64,000 nt of DNA from Streptomyces cyaneogriseus subsp. noncyanogenus (GTDB taxonomy: Bacteria; Actinomycetota; Actinomycetes; Streptomycetales; Streptomycetaceae): contig NZ_CP010849.1 in the NCBI RefSeq assembly GCF_000931445.1, forward strand, positions 2,976,001-3,040,000, in the 5' to 3' direction. The position numbers were made by a program, and so were the translations under genes. Below the pieces are notes generated by a model that did not search any database, had not been told where the DNA came from, and saw nothing but the letters and a program-made list of their open reading frames with translations. Positions 52,028-60,513 of the stretch are shown here, piece by piece. Positions within the stretch are counted from its first letter, which is position 1. Each line of letters starts with the position of its first letter.

Positions 52028-53197
52028 TCAGGCGTCCCCCCGCCCGAACAGCGGGGCGAGCAGCAACTGGGCCGCGCCTTCCGCGACCCCGCGCGCTCCG
52101 CCGGGCGCGATCCGCACCGGGACGGAGCCCGCGCGCCCGCCCTCGCGCCGGGCGCGTGCGTCGAGGACGGCGCCCACCCCGCGGACGAACGCCTCGGGCG
52201 CGGCGGCGATGGTCCGGCCGCCGAGCAGGACGAGGTCGATGTCGAGCAGCCCGGCGAGGTTGGCGGCGCCCGCGCCGAGCACCCGGGCCGCCTTGTCGAG
52301 GTCGCCGCGGGCGACGGCGCCCAGGCACAGGGCCTCGACGCAGCCCCGGCCGCCGCAGGTGCAGGGCGGGCCGTCCAACTGGACGACCTGGTGGCCGAAC
52401 TCGCCGGCGCCGGTCCGGGCCCCCCGGTGCACGCTCCCGCCGATCACCAGCCCGGCCCCCAGCCCCGTACCGAGGTGCAGGTAGGCGAAGGACCCGCCCG
52501 TGCCGCCCGCGCCGCCCACCGCGAGGCCGAGCGCCGCGGCGTTGGTGTCCTTGTCGACGACGACCGGCACCCCCAGCCGCCGCGCCAGCGCGTCCCGCAG
52601 CGGGAAGCCGTCCCACTCGGGGAAGCCGGTGACCCGGTGCAGGACCCCGCGGGCGTGGTCCAGCGGGCCGGGCAGCGCCACGCCGAGCCCGAGGAGGGAC
52701 GCGGCCCCGGCCGCCCCCACCCGCAGCGCCCCCGCCACCAGCGCCTCCGCCTCCCGGGCCACCGCCGCCACCACGGCCTCCGCACCCGCCCCGAGGTCCA
52801 GCGGGGCCCGCCGCTCCCCCACCACCGCGCCGTCGAGGTCGGCCAGCACCGCCCGCAGCTCGTCGCGGTCCAGGTGGACGCCGAGGGCGTGCCCCGCCTC
52901 CGGCACCAGCCGCAGGACGGTCCGCGGCTTGCCGCCCGTGGAGGCCCGGCGTCCGGCCTCGGCGGCCAGGCCGTCCTGACGCAGCCGGGCGGTGATCTTG
53001 CTGACCGCCTGCGGGGTCAGCCCGGTCCGCTCGGCCAGCTCCAGCCGGCTGATGCCCTCCGGGCCGGCGGTGCGGAGCAGGTCGAGCACGAGCGCGGTGT
53101 TGTGACTGCGCAGCGCGAGGAGGTTCGCGCCGCCCGCCCCGCGCCGCATACCGGGCGCCGCGCCCACCGTGTCCGTACCGCCGTTGGAGCTGTTCAC
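52028..53197 (-). CDS. ROK-family transcriptional regulator
   Basis: 389 aa from a GTG (VNSSNGGTDTVG). MarR-like winged HTH at residues 20-85 (GISRLELAERTGLTPQAVSK), then the ROK sugar-kinase-like domain with LGVALPGPLDHARGVLH, DKDTNAAALG, zinc/structural motif CTCGGRGCVEALC and LGTGLGAGLVIGG. Probably binds a sugar and represses the divergent oxidoreductase gene through the 25-bp palindrome between them. Whether it retains kinase activity is unclear. Confidence 0.92.
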   Translation of the reverse strand: MNSSNGGTDTVGAAPGMRRGAGGANLLALRSHNTALVLDLLRTAGPEGISRLELAERTGLTPQAVSKITARLRQDGLAAEAGRRASTGGKPRTVLRLVPEAGHALGVHLDRDELRAVLADLDGAVVGERRAPLDLGAGAEAVVAAVAREAEALVAGALRVGAAGAASLLGLGVALPGPLDHARGVLHRVTGFPEWDGFPLRDALARRLGVPVVVDKDTNAAALGLAVGGAGGTGGSFAYLHLGTGLGAGLVIGGSVHRGARTGAGEFGHQVVQLDGPPCTCGGRGCVEALCLGAVARGDLDKAARVLGAGAANLAGLLDIDLVLLGGRTIAAAPEAFVRGVGAVLDARARREGGRAGSVPVRIAPGGARGVAEGAAQLLLAPLFGRGDA

Positions 53198-53221
53198 GCC
53201 ACCATTGTCGCCCCCGCTTGC

Positions 53222-53246
53222 ACTTTGGCAACAGCGTTGCGAAAGT
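53222..53246. promoter_or_regulatory. Palindromic operator between ROK and Gfo/Idh/MocA genes
   Basis: ACTTTGGCAAC-AGC-GTTGCGAAAGT: 11-bp arms with one mismatch, ending 6 nt before the dehydrogenase ATG. ROK/NagC-type operators are of this size. Occupancy would block both divergent starts. Confidence 0.8.
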
Positions 53247-53252
53247 GGGGGC

Positions 53253-54341
53253 ATGACTGGTACTTCCCCCGGCACCCCCGCGCGCGGCCCGCTCCGCGTC
53301 GGCCTCGTCGGCTACGGCCTCGCGGGCTCCGTCTTCCACGCCCCGCTGATCGCCGCCACCGAGGGGCTGACCCTGGACACGGTCGTCACCTCGAACCCCG
53401 AACGGCAGCAGCAGGCCCGCGCCGAGTTCGGGTCCGTCCGGATCGCGAGCGGCCCCGACGAGCTGTTCGGCCGCGCCGCCGCGCTGGACCTCGTCGTCAT
53501 CGCCTCGCCGAACAAGACGCACGTCCCGCTGGCGGCCGCCGCGCTGGAGGCCGGACTGCCGGTCGTGGTGGACAAGCCGATCGCGGGCACCGCCGCCGAG
53601 GCGCGGCAGCTCGCGGCGCTCGCCGAGGAGCGCGGCCTGCTGCTGTCGGTCTTCCAGAACCGCCGCTGGGACAACGACTTCCTGACCCTGCGCAAGCTGC
53701 TCGCCGAGGGCGCCCTGGGCGACGTATGGCGGTTCGAGTCACGCTTCGAGCGGTGGCGGCCGAAGCCGAAGGGCGGCTGGCGGGAGTCCGGCGACCCGGC
53801 GGAGATCGGCGGTCTGCTGTACGACCTCGGCAGCCACGTCGTCGACCAGGCGCTGGTCCTGTTCGGCCGGGCCACCCAGGTCTACGCCGAGTCCGTGGTG
53901 CGCCGCCCGGGCGCGGAGGCCGACGACGACACCTTCATCGCGATCACGCACGCGGGCGGGGTCCGCTCGCACCTGTACGTCTCGTCGACCGCCGCCCAGC
54001 TCGGCCCCCGCTTCCGGGTGCTGGGCTCGCAGGCCGGCTACGTCAAGTACGGCCTGGACCCGCAGGAGGGGGCGCTGCGCGAGGGCGAGCGGCCCGGCCC
54101 CGGCTGGGGCGAGGAGGACGAGTCGCTGTGGGGCAGGGTCGGGTCCGGTGAGTCGCCGCAGACCGGCGGCCGGGTGGAGCCGAGCCTTCCGGGCGACTAC
54201 CCCGCCTACTACGCGGCGGTGGCGAAGGCCCTGCGGGAGGGCGGCCCCAATCCGGTGACCGCCCACGAGGCCGCCGCCGCGCTGGACGTCCTGGAGGCGG
54301 CGCGCCGCTCGGCCCGGGACGGCGTCGTGGTGTCCCTGTGA
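53253..54341 (+). CDS. Gfo/Idh/MocA-family oxidoreductase
   Basis: 362 aa. N-terminal Rossmann domain with LRVGLVGYGLAGSVFHAPLI and the active-site signature VVVDKPIAGTAAEARQL (Lys in DKP). C-terminal beta-sheet domain with GGWRESGDPAEIGGLLYDLG, then SHVVDQALVLFG. NAD(P)-dependent oxidation of a sugar or inositol-like substrate is expected. A ROK regulator and shared operator support a carbohydrate role. Confidence 0.94.
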   Translation: MTGTSPGTPARGPLRVGLVGYGLAGSVFHAPLIAATEGLTLDTVVTSNPERQQQARAEFGSVRIASGPDELFGRAAALDLVVIASPNKTHVPLAAAALEAGLPVVVDKPIAGTAAEARQLAALAEERGLLLSVFQNRRWDNDFLTLRKLLAEGALGDVWRFESRFERWRPKPKGGWRESGDPAEIGGLLYDLGSHVVDQALVLFGRATQVYAESVVRRPGAEADDDTFIAITHAGGVRSHLYVSSTAAQLGPRFRVLGSQAGYVKYGLDPQEGALREGERPGPGWGEEDESLWGRVGSGESPQTGGRVEPSLPGDYPAYYAAVAKALREGGPNPVTAHEAAAALDVLEAARRSARDGVVVSL

Positions 54342-54433
54342 CGCGCGCGCAGTCACCGGCCCCGCGCTCAGCACCCTCGCCCTCACCCTCGTCCTCACCC
54401 TCCCCCTCACCCGACCCGGAGGTGACCCCCGAG

Positions 54434-54931
54434 ATGACCACCGAGACGGCCCCGGAGCCGGCCCCCGGCATGGAGGAACTGGAGGCGCAGCAGCGCCGCC
54501 TGGTCTTCCGCCGGTTCACCCACGACGACGCCTGGGAGCTGGGTTCGCTCCTGGTCCGGCTGGCCCGGGAGCGGCAGGCCCCGATCGCCATCGACATCCA
54601 CCGCGCCGGCCAGCAGCTCTTCCACGCGGCGCTCCCCGGCTCCACCCCCGACAACGACGCCTGGATCGCCCGCAAGCGCCGCGTCGTGGAGCGTTACGGC
54701 TCCGCCTCCTACCTGGTGGGGGCCCGATTCCGGGCCAAGGGCACCACCTTCGAGGAGTCCTCGCGTCTGGACCCCGACGTCTACGCGGCCCACGGCGGGT
54801 CCTTCCCCATCACCGTGGAGGGCGTCGGCGTGGTCGGCGCCGTCACGGTGTCCGGCCTGCCGCAGGTGCAGGACCACCGGCTCGTGGTGGAGGCGCTGGA
54901 GCGGTTCCTGGAGCGGTCCCCGGACCGGTAG
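54434..54931 (+). CDS. Heme-degrading/UPF0303-like protein
   Basis: 165 aa from the ATG after GGAGGTGA; an upstream GTG overlapping the previous stop would add 32 Pro/Ser residues of low complexity. Matches the HbpS/DUF336 and UPF0303 fold: FRRFTHDDAWELGSLLVRLA, QAPIAIDIHRAGQQLFHAAL, GGSFPITVEGVGVVGAVTVS. Cytoplasmic, no signal peptide. Named heme-degrading in databases, but a general stress or ligand-binding role is equally possible. Likely co-transcribed with the dehydrogenase. Confidence 0.8.
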   Translation: MTTETAPEPAPGMEELEAQQRRLVFRRFTHDDAWELGSLLVRLARERQAPIAIDIHRAGQQLFHAALPGSTPDNDAWIARKRRVVERYGSASYLVGARFRAKGTTFEESSRLDPDVYAAHGGSFPITVEGVGVVGAVTVSGLPQVQDHRLVVEALERFLERSPDR

Positions 54932-55047
54932 ACCGATCGGGTGCACCGGCTCGCCGCGGCGGGAATCAGCCCCGGGTTCCTCCGGTTGGTACGCGGTACA
55001 GGTAGAGATCATCACGCCACGCGGGCGACCGAAGGGACGAGAGACCG

Positions 55048-55923
55048 ATGAGCGCGGACGCGGGAAACCTCAAGGAGCAGGTGGGCCGGTACGGCATCTG
55101 GAGCTTCGAGCTGCGCTCGGAGGATCCGGACCGGCGCGGTGAACGCGCCGAGGCGGTCGCGGAGTTGGAGCGGCTCGGCTTCGGCGCGGTGTGGCTGGGC
55201 GGCAACAGCGCCGCCCGCAACGCGGTCCCGCTGATCGTGGCGAGCGAGCGGATCGTCGTCGGCACCAGCATCCAGAGCATCTGGGAGCACGACGCCCTCG
55301 CCGCCGCGGCGAGCTTCGCCGAGGTGGAGGCGGCCCACCCGGGCCGCTTCGTCCTCGGTCTCGGGGTGAGCCACGGACCGATGGTGGCGGACTACCGGCG
55401 CCCGTACTCGGCGATGGTCGAGTACGTCGACGCCCTCGACAAGGCGGGCATGCCCGCCGGGCGCCGGGTGCTGGCCGCGCTCGGGGACAAGATGCTCCGG
55501 CTGTCCCGGGACCGGGCGGCGGGCGCGATCCCGTACCTGGGCACCCCCGAGCACACCGCGCAGGCCCGGGAGATCCTGGGCGAGGACGCGCTGCTGGCGC
55601 CGGAGTTCAAGGTGGTCCTCGACGCCGACCCGGCCCGCGCCCGCGCCACGGCCCGCGCCTATCTCGCCCGCTACCTCGAACTCCCGAACTACGTGAAGAA
55701 CTTCCTCCGCCTCGGCTTCACCGACGAGGACGTGGCGGACGGCGGCAGCGACCGCCTGATCGACGCGGTGTTCGCCTGGGGCGACGAGGACACCATCCGG
55801 CGCCGTATCACCGCCTTCGTGGAGGCGGGCGCCGACCACGTCGCCCTCCAGGTGGTGGAGGACGGCTCGCGGGACGGCCTGCCGCGGGAGGGCTGGCGGA
55901 AGCTGGCCGCCCTGCTGGGGTGA
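55048..55923 (+). CDS. LLM-class F420-dependent oxidoreductase
   Basis: 291 aa with GGGACGAGAG upstream. Luciferase-like fold of the actinobacterial TIGR03620-type: LKEQVGRYGIWSFELRSEDP, GFGAVWLGGNSA, RFVLGLGVSHGPMVADYRRP, GTPEHTAQAREILGEDALLA. Probably uses coenzyme F420; substrate unknown. Independent unit with about 115 bp before it. Confidence 0.88.
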   Translation: MSADAGNLKEQVGRYGIWSFELRSEDPDRRGERAEAVAELERLGFGAVWLGGNSAARNAVPLIVASERIVVGTSIQSIWEHDALAAAASFAEVEAAHPGRFVLGLGVSHGPMVADYRRPYSAMVEYVDALDKAGMPAGRRVLAALGDKMLRLSRDRAAGAIPYLGTPEHTAQAREILGEDALLAPEFKVVLDADPARARATARAYLARYLELPNYVKNFLRLGFTDEDVADGGSDRLIDAVFAWGDEDTIRRRITAFVEAGADHVALQVVEDGSRDGLPREGWRKLAALLG

Positions 55924-55938
55924 GCCGGCCGGCCTGAA

Positions 55939-56012
55939 GGGGGCGCGGGGAACCGCGCGACCGGCCGCGGACGACCCGCGGCCGGGCATGTGCCGCGGTT
56001 CCCGGCGCCCCC
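55939..56012. repeat. Streptomyces-type intergenic inverted repeat
   Basis: GGGGGCGCGGGGAACCGCG on the left pairs imperfectly with CCGCGGTTCCCGGCGCCCCC on the right across about 34 nt. The phrase GGGCGCGGGGAAC-GCGCGACC is common between genes in many Streptomyces genomes. It separates convergent genes and probably acts as a bidirectional terminator. Confidence 0.7.
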
Positions 56013-56023
56013 GGCAAAGCGCC

Positions 56024-56881
56024 TTACGCGTCCTTCAGTTCCTGGCGCTGACGGCCGAGCCCGTCGATCTCCAGCTCGACGACGTCCCCCGCCCGCAGAT
56101 AGGGCTTGGGCTCGGGGTGCCCCATCGCCACCCCGGCCGGCGTGCCGGTGTTGACGACGTCACCGGGGTGCAGGGTCATGAACCGGCTGAGGTACCGCAC
56201 GACCTCCCCCACCGGGAAGATCTGGTCGGCGGTGGTGCCGTCCTGCTTCAGCTCGCCGTTCACCCACAGTTTCAGCCCGAGGGCCTGCGGGTCGGGTACC
56301 TCGTCGGCGGTCACCAGCCACGGGCCGAGCGGGTTGAACGTCTCGCAGTTCTTGCCCTTGTCCCAGGTGCCGCCGCGCTCGATCTGGAACTCCCGCTCGG
56401 AGACGTCGTGCGCGACCGCGTACCCGGCGACGCACGCGAGCCCCTCCTCGGCCGACTCCAGATAGCGGGCCGTACGCCCGATCACGACCGCCAGCTCCAC
56501 CTCCCAGTCGGTCTTCCGGGACCCGCGCGGCACCAGCACGGTGTCGTCCGGCCCGACCACCGTGTCCGGCGCCTTCAGGAAGAGGACGGGTTCGGAGGGC
56601 GGCTCGGCGCCGGTCTCGCGGGCGTGGTCGTGGTAGTTCAGCCCGATGCACACGATCTTGCCGATGCGGCCGACCGGCGGCCCGATCCGCAGCCCCGTCC
56701 CGTCCAGCACGGGCAGCTCACCGGACCGGGCGGCGGCGCGGATCCGGTCCAGCGCCGCGTCGTCGGCGAGGAGCGCTCCGTCGATGTCCGGCACGAGGTC
56801 CGACAGGTCCCGCAGCGTTCCGTCGGTGTCGAGCAGCGCAGGGCGCTCCGCACCCGCCGTACCGACTCGCAGCAGCTTCAT
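56024..56881 (-). CDS. Fumarylacetoacetate hydrolase-family protein
   Basis: 285 aa with GGGAG upstream. N-terminal small domain then the FAH fold beginning KIVCIGLNYHDHARETG, metal ligands in TDWEVELAVVIG and AGYAVAHDVSERE, and the C-terminal FMTLHPGDVVNTGTPAGVAM. Members are Mg2+-dependent C-C hydrolases, decarboxylases or tautomerases acting on 2-oxo-acids in aromatic or sugar-acid catabolism. Substrate unknown. Confidence 0.93.
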   Translation of the reverse strand: MKLLRVGTAGAERPALLDTDGTLRDLSDLVPDIDGALLADDAALDRIRAAARSGELPVLDGTGLRIGPPVGRIGKIVCIGLNYHDHARETGAEPPSEPVLFLKAPDTVVGPDDTVLVPRGSRKTDWEVELAVVIGRTARYLESAEEGLACVAGYAVAHDVSEREFQIERGGTWDKGKNCETFNPLGPWLVTADEVPDPQALGLKLWVNGELKQDGTTADQIFPVGEVVRYLSRFMTLHPGDVVNTGTPAGVAMGHPEPKPYLRAGDVVELEIDGLGRQRQELKDA

Positions 56882-57083
56882 GGTCCAACTCCCTCGATCG
56901 CGGGCCAGCCCGCCCGATGGGGTGCGGCCGGGTGCGGCCGGGCGCACCCATCGGAGGACTGGTCGATCCTCCAAGGTCCAGGTCCAGTCCGCAATACCCC
57001 GTTCATGTACTGGACCGTAGGGCCGCGGGCGGGCCGGTCGGCCGCTCCTCAAGGCTCCTGTCCTCACCCCTCCTCGCCGCTCC

Positions 57084-57803
57084 TCACCGGTACAGCACGG
57101 CCCGTTCGACGGTGCTCCACGTCGTGCTGGTCACCATGTACAGCGCGGCGGCCAGCGGCACCACGGCGACGGTGACGAGGGTGAAGAAGGACAGGAACGG
57201 CATGACCCGGCCGACCGCCTCCAGCCCCGGCACCCGCTCCCCGTCCGCGGCCCCGGCCGGCGGCACGAGCCCGACGGCCGTCATCCGCTTCGTACGGCGG
57301 TAGTTGAACGCGGCGACGGCGGCGACCACCGCGAACAGCCCGGCGTAGACGAGCCCCGCGCCACCGAACACGCCGCCGTCGCCCAGCGCGTCGGCCCACC
57401 GGCCGCCGAGCGGGGCGGCGAACAGTCGGTGCGTGAGCAGCTCGTTGGTCCGCCCGCCGATCGTGGTGCTGGAGAACAGGTGATACAGGAGGAAGAAGGC
57501 GGGCAACTGACACAGGGCGGGCAGGAAGCCCGACAGCGGTGACACCTTCTCCTCCCGGTGCAGCTCCAGTACGGCCCGCTGGAACCGGTCGGGGTTCTTC
57601 GCGTGCTTGCGGCGCAGCTCGGCGATCCTCGGCTGGAGCGCGGTCCGCGCCCGCTGCCCGCGCGCGGCCGCCCGGGACAGCGGAAGTACGAGGAGCCGTA
57701 CGAGGGCGGTGAACAGGACGATCGCGGCGGCGGCGGCAGTGGCGCCGAACAGCGGCTGGAGCAGGTCGGCGAGGCGCTCGACCAGGCTGGCGAACAGGGA
57801 CAT
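57084..57803 (-). CDS. YidC/Oxa1-family membrane insertase
   Basis: 239 aa. Five hydrophobic segments, with the first two-helix YidC signature AAIVLFTALVRLLVLPLSRA (Arg in the hydrophilic groove) and ALCQLPAFFLLYHLF. A charged loop (ELRRKHAKNPDRFQRAVLEL) matches C1. Small actinobacterial paralogue, not the rnpA-linked housekeeping copy. Upstream in the same direction is a DUF6412-like small membrane gene. Confidence 0.9.
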   Translation of the reverse strand: MSLFASLVERLADLLQPLFGATAAAAAIVLFTALVRLLVLPLSRAAARGQRARTALQPRIAELRRKHAKNPDRFQRAVLELHREEKVSPLSGFLPALCQLPAFFLLYHLFSSTTIGGRTNELLTHRLFAAPLGGRWADALGDGGVFGGAGLVYAGLFAVVAAVAAFNYRRTKRMTAVGLVPPAGAADGERVPGLEAVGRVMPFLSFFTLVTVAVVPLAAALYMVTSTTWSTVERAVLYR

Positions 57804-57917
57804 GGGTGGGTGAGCCCTCCGGGGTCTCGTCGTGCCGGGGTGAGGTGGGCGGCATGACGACCCGCGCGGGGACACGGCCGGGCGACGGGCCCGGCGGTGA
57901 GTCGTGAGAAGCGTGCC

Positions 57918-58229
57918 CTACGCGGCGGTCGCCGTGAGGGCGTGACCGGGCGCCCGGGGCCGGCGGCGGCCGGGGGCGTCGGGATCGCGTTGCGGCAGGA
58001 AGGCCGTACGGCGGGCGCGGTCGCGTATCGCGGTGCGCACCCGGGTCGGCGGCACGGCGGGGACGCAGCGGGCGGCGATCACCGCGCAGGCGGCGAGCGC
58101 GGCCCCGGCCGCGGCGGTCGCGGCGAGCGCGACGGCGACGGTCAGCGGCCCGGACTCGAGCAGGGCGGCCTGGAGGAGGAGCAGCGCCAGCGCGAGGGCG
58201 GGACGCGGATCGGCCCAGTCGCGGAACAT
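57918..58229 (-). CDS. Small membrane protein, DUF6412-like
   Basis: 103 aa with GGGAGGGG upstream. Two hydrophobic helices (LALALLLLQAALLESG; VAVALAATAAAGAALAACAV), then a basic cytoplasmic tail with FLPQRDPDAPGRRRPRAPGH, the conserved end of this actinobacterial family. It sits directly upstream of yidC (114 bp), a recurrent pairing, so it may assist or depend on insertion. Confidence 0.75.
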   Translation of the reverse strand: MFRDWADPRPALALALLLLQAALLESGPLTVAVALAATAAAGAALAACAVIAARCVPAVPPTRVRTAIRDRARRTAFLPQRDPDAPGRRRPRAPGHALTATAA

Positions 58230-58326
58230 CGGCGGCCCCTCCCCTCTCGCTCGCGCGTACGCACGGTCATCCGTACGTCAGTTGTACAGCATCCCCCTGA
58301 CAGCCGGTCAGTCCGTCAGTGTCCCC

Positions 58327-58854
58327 TCAGTCCGGCTCGACGACCAGTGGTCGCAGCAGCCGTTTGGGCTTCAGCAGCGCACGGCTGACCGGATCGGTCG
58401 GCTCCGGGTCGAGTCCCGGTCCGGGCACCATCTCAACGTCCGCGAGGGGGACGGAGGTTCCGCAGGCGGGGCATTCGCCGTACGGCCCGAGCTCGGTACC
58501 GCACTCGGCGTGCCGGAAGATCCGCAGCGGCGCGGCCCCGTAGTGCTCGCGGCCCCACAGGCCGAGCGCCCGCAGCACCGGCCACAACGCCACGCCGCGG
58601 TCGGTGACGACGTACTCGTCCCGGGGCGGCGACTCCTGGTACCGGCGCCGCTCCAGGATCCCCTCGGCGGTGAGCGCCTGGAGGCGGTTGGCCAGGACGG
58701 CGCGCGGGATGCCGAGGTGCACCAGGAAGTCGTTGTAGCGCCGGACGCCGTAGAGCGCGTCACGGACGACCAGCAGCGTCCACCGCTCGCCGACGACCTC
58801 CAGCGCGCGGGCGATCGAGCACTCCTGCGTCGCGTAGTCCTTCCCCAGTGCCAT
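58327..58854 (-). CDS. HxlR-family regulator
   Basis: 175 aa from MALGKDYATQECSIARALEV. Winged HTH of the HxlR type: Cys near the N-terminus (ATQECSIARAL), GERWTLLVVRDALYGVRRYN, GIPRAVLANRLQALTAEGIL, YVVTDRGVALWPVLRALGLW. The C-terminal extension has a CPAC pair (GPYGECPACGTSVPLADVEM) plus an upstream Cys, a possible metal or thiol sensor. Divergent from an MFS gene with twin palindromes between, so it is the local repressor. Confidence 0.93.
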   Translation of the reverse strand: MALGKDYATQECSIARALEVVGERWTLLVVRDALYGVRRYNDFLVHLGIPRAVLANRLQALTAEGILERRRYQESPPRDEYVVTDRGVALWPVLRALGLWGREHYGAAPLRIFRHAECGTELGPYGECPACGTSVPLADVEMVPGPGLDPEPTDPVSRALLKPKRLLRPLVVEPD

Positions 58855-58885
58855 ACGGACCACTGTAACCACCCGCCGACTCCTA

Positions 58886-58946
58886 GGTTCAGTCAACGAA
58901 CTTTCAGTGCTAACGTGACGCCGCGCGACAGTTCATTGACTGAACC
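58886..58946. promoter_or_regulatory. Paired HxlR operators in the HxlR/MFS promoter
   Basis: GGTTCAGTCAACGAACT (58886-58902) and AGTTCATTGACTGAACC (58930-58946) are inverted copies with one mismatch. Each half is itself a GTTC-N7-GAAC palindrome. Centres are 44 bp apart, about four helical turns, fitting two dimers on one face of the DNA. Confidence 0.85.
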
Positions 58947-58990
58947 ATGAGTAGCCGGACGTACCGCGGCCTTGAAAGGACGCACAGGCG

Positions 58991-60412
58991 ATGCCCGACA
59001 CCGGAACCGATCCCACCGCAGCCGCCCCCACCACAGGCGGGGCTCCCCGCACCGCCGCCGGACCGGACGGCCCCGGCGCACGGCCCCCGCACCCCGGCCG
59101 CACCCTCGCCGTCACCAGCGCCGCCACCGCCGTCGCCCTGATGATCTACACGGCGCCCATGGTCACGCTCCCCGCCACGGCCGCCGCGCTCGGCACCGCG
59201 CCGTCCGCGCAGGCATGGCTGCTGAACGGCACCCCGCTCGGCCTGGCCGCCGCCCTGCTGGTGGCCGGCAGCCTCGCCGACGACCACGGCCGCCGCCGGG
59301 TCTTCGTCCTGGGCACGCTGGCCCTCGGCCTCACCACCCTCCTGAGCGCCTTCGCCACGACGACCTGGCTGTTCACAGGGGCCCGGATCGCGCAGGGCGT
59401 GGCGAGCGCCGCCCTGCTGGCCAGCAGCCTCGGACTGCTGGTGCACGCCTTCCCGACGCCGAGCGGACGCCTGCGGGCGACGGGCGTGTGGGGCGCGTGC
59501 GTCAGCGGCGGCATCGCGGTGGGCCCGCTGCTCACCGGGGCGATCCCGAGCTGGCGGTGGGCGTACGCCGTCCTGGGCGCCGCCGCGCTGCTCCTGGCCG
59601 GGCTCGCGGCGCGGGGGCTGGCGGAGTCGCGCTCCCCGCGCGGCGGCCGGCCGGACCTCGCCGGGGCCCTGGCCTTCGGGGCGGCGCTGGTGGCGCTGGT
59701 GGCGGCGCTGACCCTGGGCCGGGACGGCTGGCTGCGCGCCCCCGTGGGCGCCCTGCTGGCGGCGGCCGCCTCGCTGCTGGGCGCCTTCGCCCTGGTGGAA
59801 CGCCGCGCGGGCACCCCGATGATCGACCTCGGCCTGCTGCGCCGCCCCCGCTTCCTGGCCTCGTCCGCCGGCGGCCTGTTCACGGGCCTGGGGGTGATCG
59901 GCCTGTTCAGCTACCTGCCCGCGCTGCTCCAGCAGGCGCTCGGCCTGACCGCCATGGACACGGCGTGGCTGTTCCTCGTCTGGTCCGGCCTGTCCTTCGC
60001 CGTGGCGCTCCAGGCCCGCCGTTTCGCCGGCCGCGTCCCGCCCCGCCGGCAACTGGTCCTCGGCTTCGCCCTGCACACGGCGGGCGTGCTGACCATGCTG
60101 GGCGCGGTCGGCGCGGGCTCCTGGACGCGCCTGCTGCCCGGCCTGGTCGCCGCCGGCGTCGGAAGCGGCCTGCTCAACGCCGCCCTGCCGCTGCTCGCGG
60201 TGGAGTCGGTCCCGGCGGCGCGGGCCGCGATGGGCTCGGGCGCCCAGCAGACCTTCCGCTACGTCGGCTCCTGCGCCGGGGTCGCCCTGACGATCGCCGT
60301 CGCCACCTCGGCGGACGGGCCGGGACCGGGCGCCGACCTCGCCCTGTGGGTCTCGGCGGGCCTGGGCCTGGCGGGCGCCGCCGCGGTCCTGGGCCTGCGG
60401 GAACGGGGGTGA
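58991..60412 (+). CDS. MFS transporter (DHA2-like drug exporter type)
   Basis: 473 aa, about 14 helices. MFS loop 2-3 motif AGSLADDHGRRRVFVLGTLA, helix-5 motif C-like GGIAVGPLLTGAIPSWRW, and motif DHA2-like DLAGALAFGAALVALVAALT. A proline-rich N-terminus precedes TM1. HxlR regulation and family suggest export of a toxic or signalling compound. A long GC-rich antisense frame across it is an artefact of codon bias. Confidence 0.93.
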   Translation: MPDTGTDPTAAAPTTGGAPRTAAGPDGPGARPPHPGRTLAVTSAATAVALMIYTAPMVTLPATAAALGTAPSAQAWLLNGTPLGLAAALLVAGSLADDHGRRRVFVLGTLALGLTTLLSAFATTTWLFTGARIAQGVASAALLASSLGLLVHAFPTPSGRLRATGVWGACVSGGIAVGPLLTGAIPSWRWAYAVLGAAALLLAGLAARGLAESRSPRGGRPDLAGALAFGAALVALVAALTLGRDGWLRAPVGALLAAAASLLGAFALVERRAGTPMIDLGLLRRPRFLASSAGGLFTGLGVIGLFSYLPALLQQALGLTAMDTAWLFLVWSGLSFAVALQARRFAGRVPPRRQLVLGFALHTAGVLTMLGAVGAGSWTRLLPGLVAAGVGSGLLNAALPLLAVESVPAARAAMGSGAQQTFRYVGSCAGVALTIAVATSADGPGPGADLALWVSAGLGLAGAAAVLGLRERG

Positions 60413-60513
60413 CCCGGGGCGCCGGGAAGGGCCCGCCGGCCGCACCCGGGATGCGGTGCCGCCCCCACCCCGGTGCCCCACGTTTGTCACCACGCGGCAG
60501 TACGGTGTCCCCC

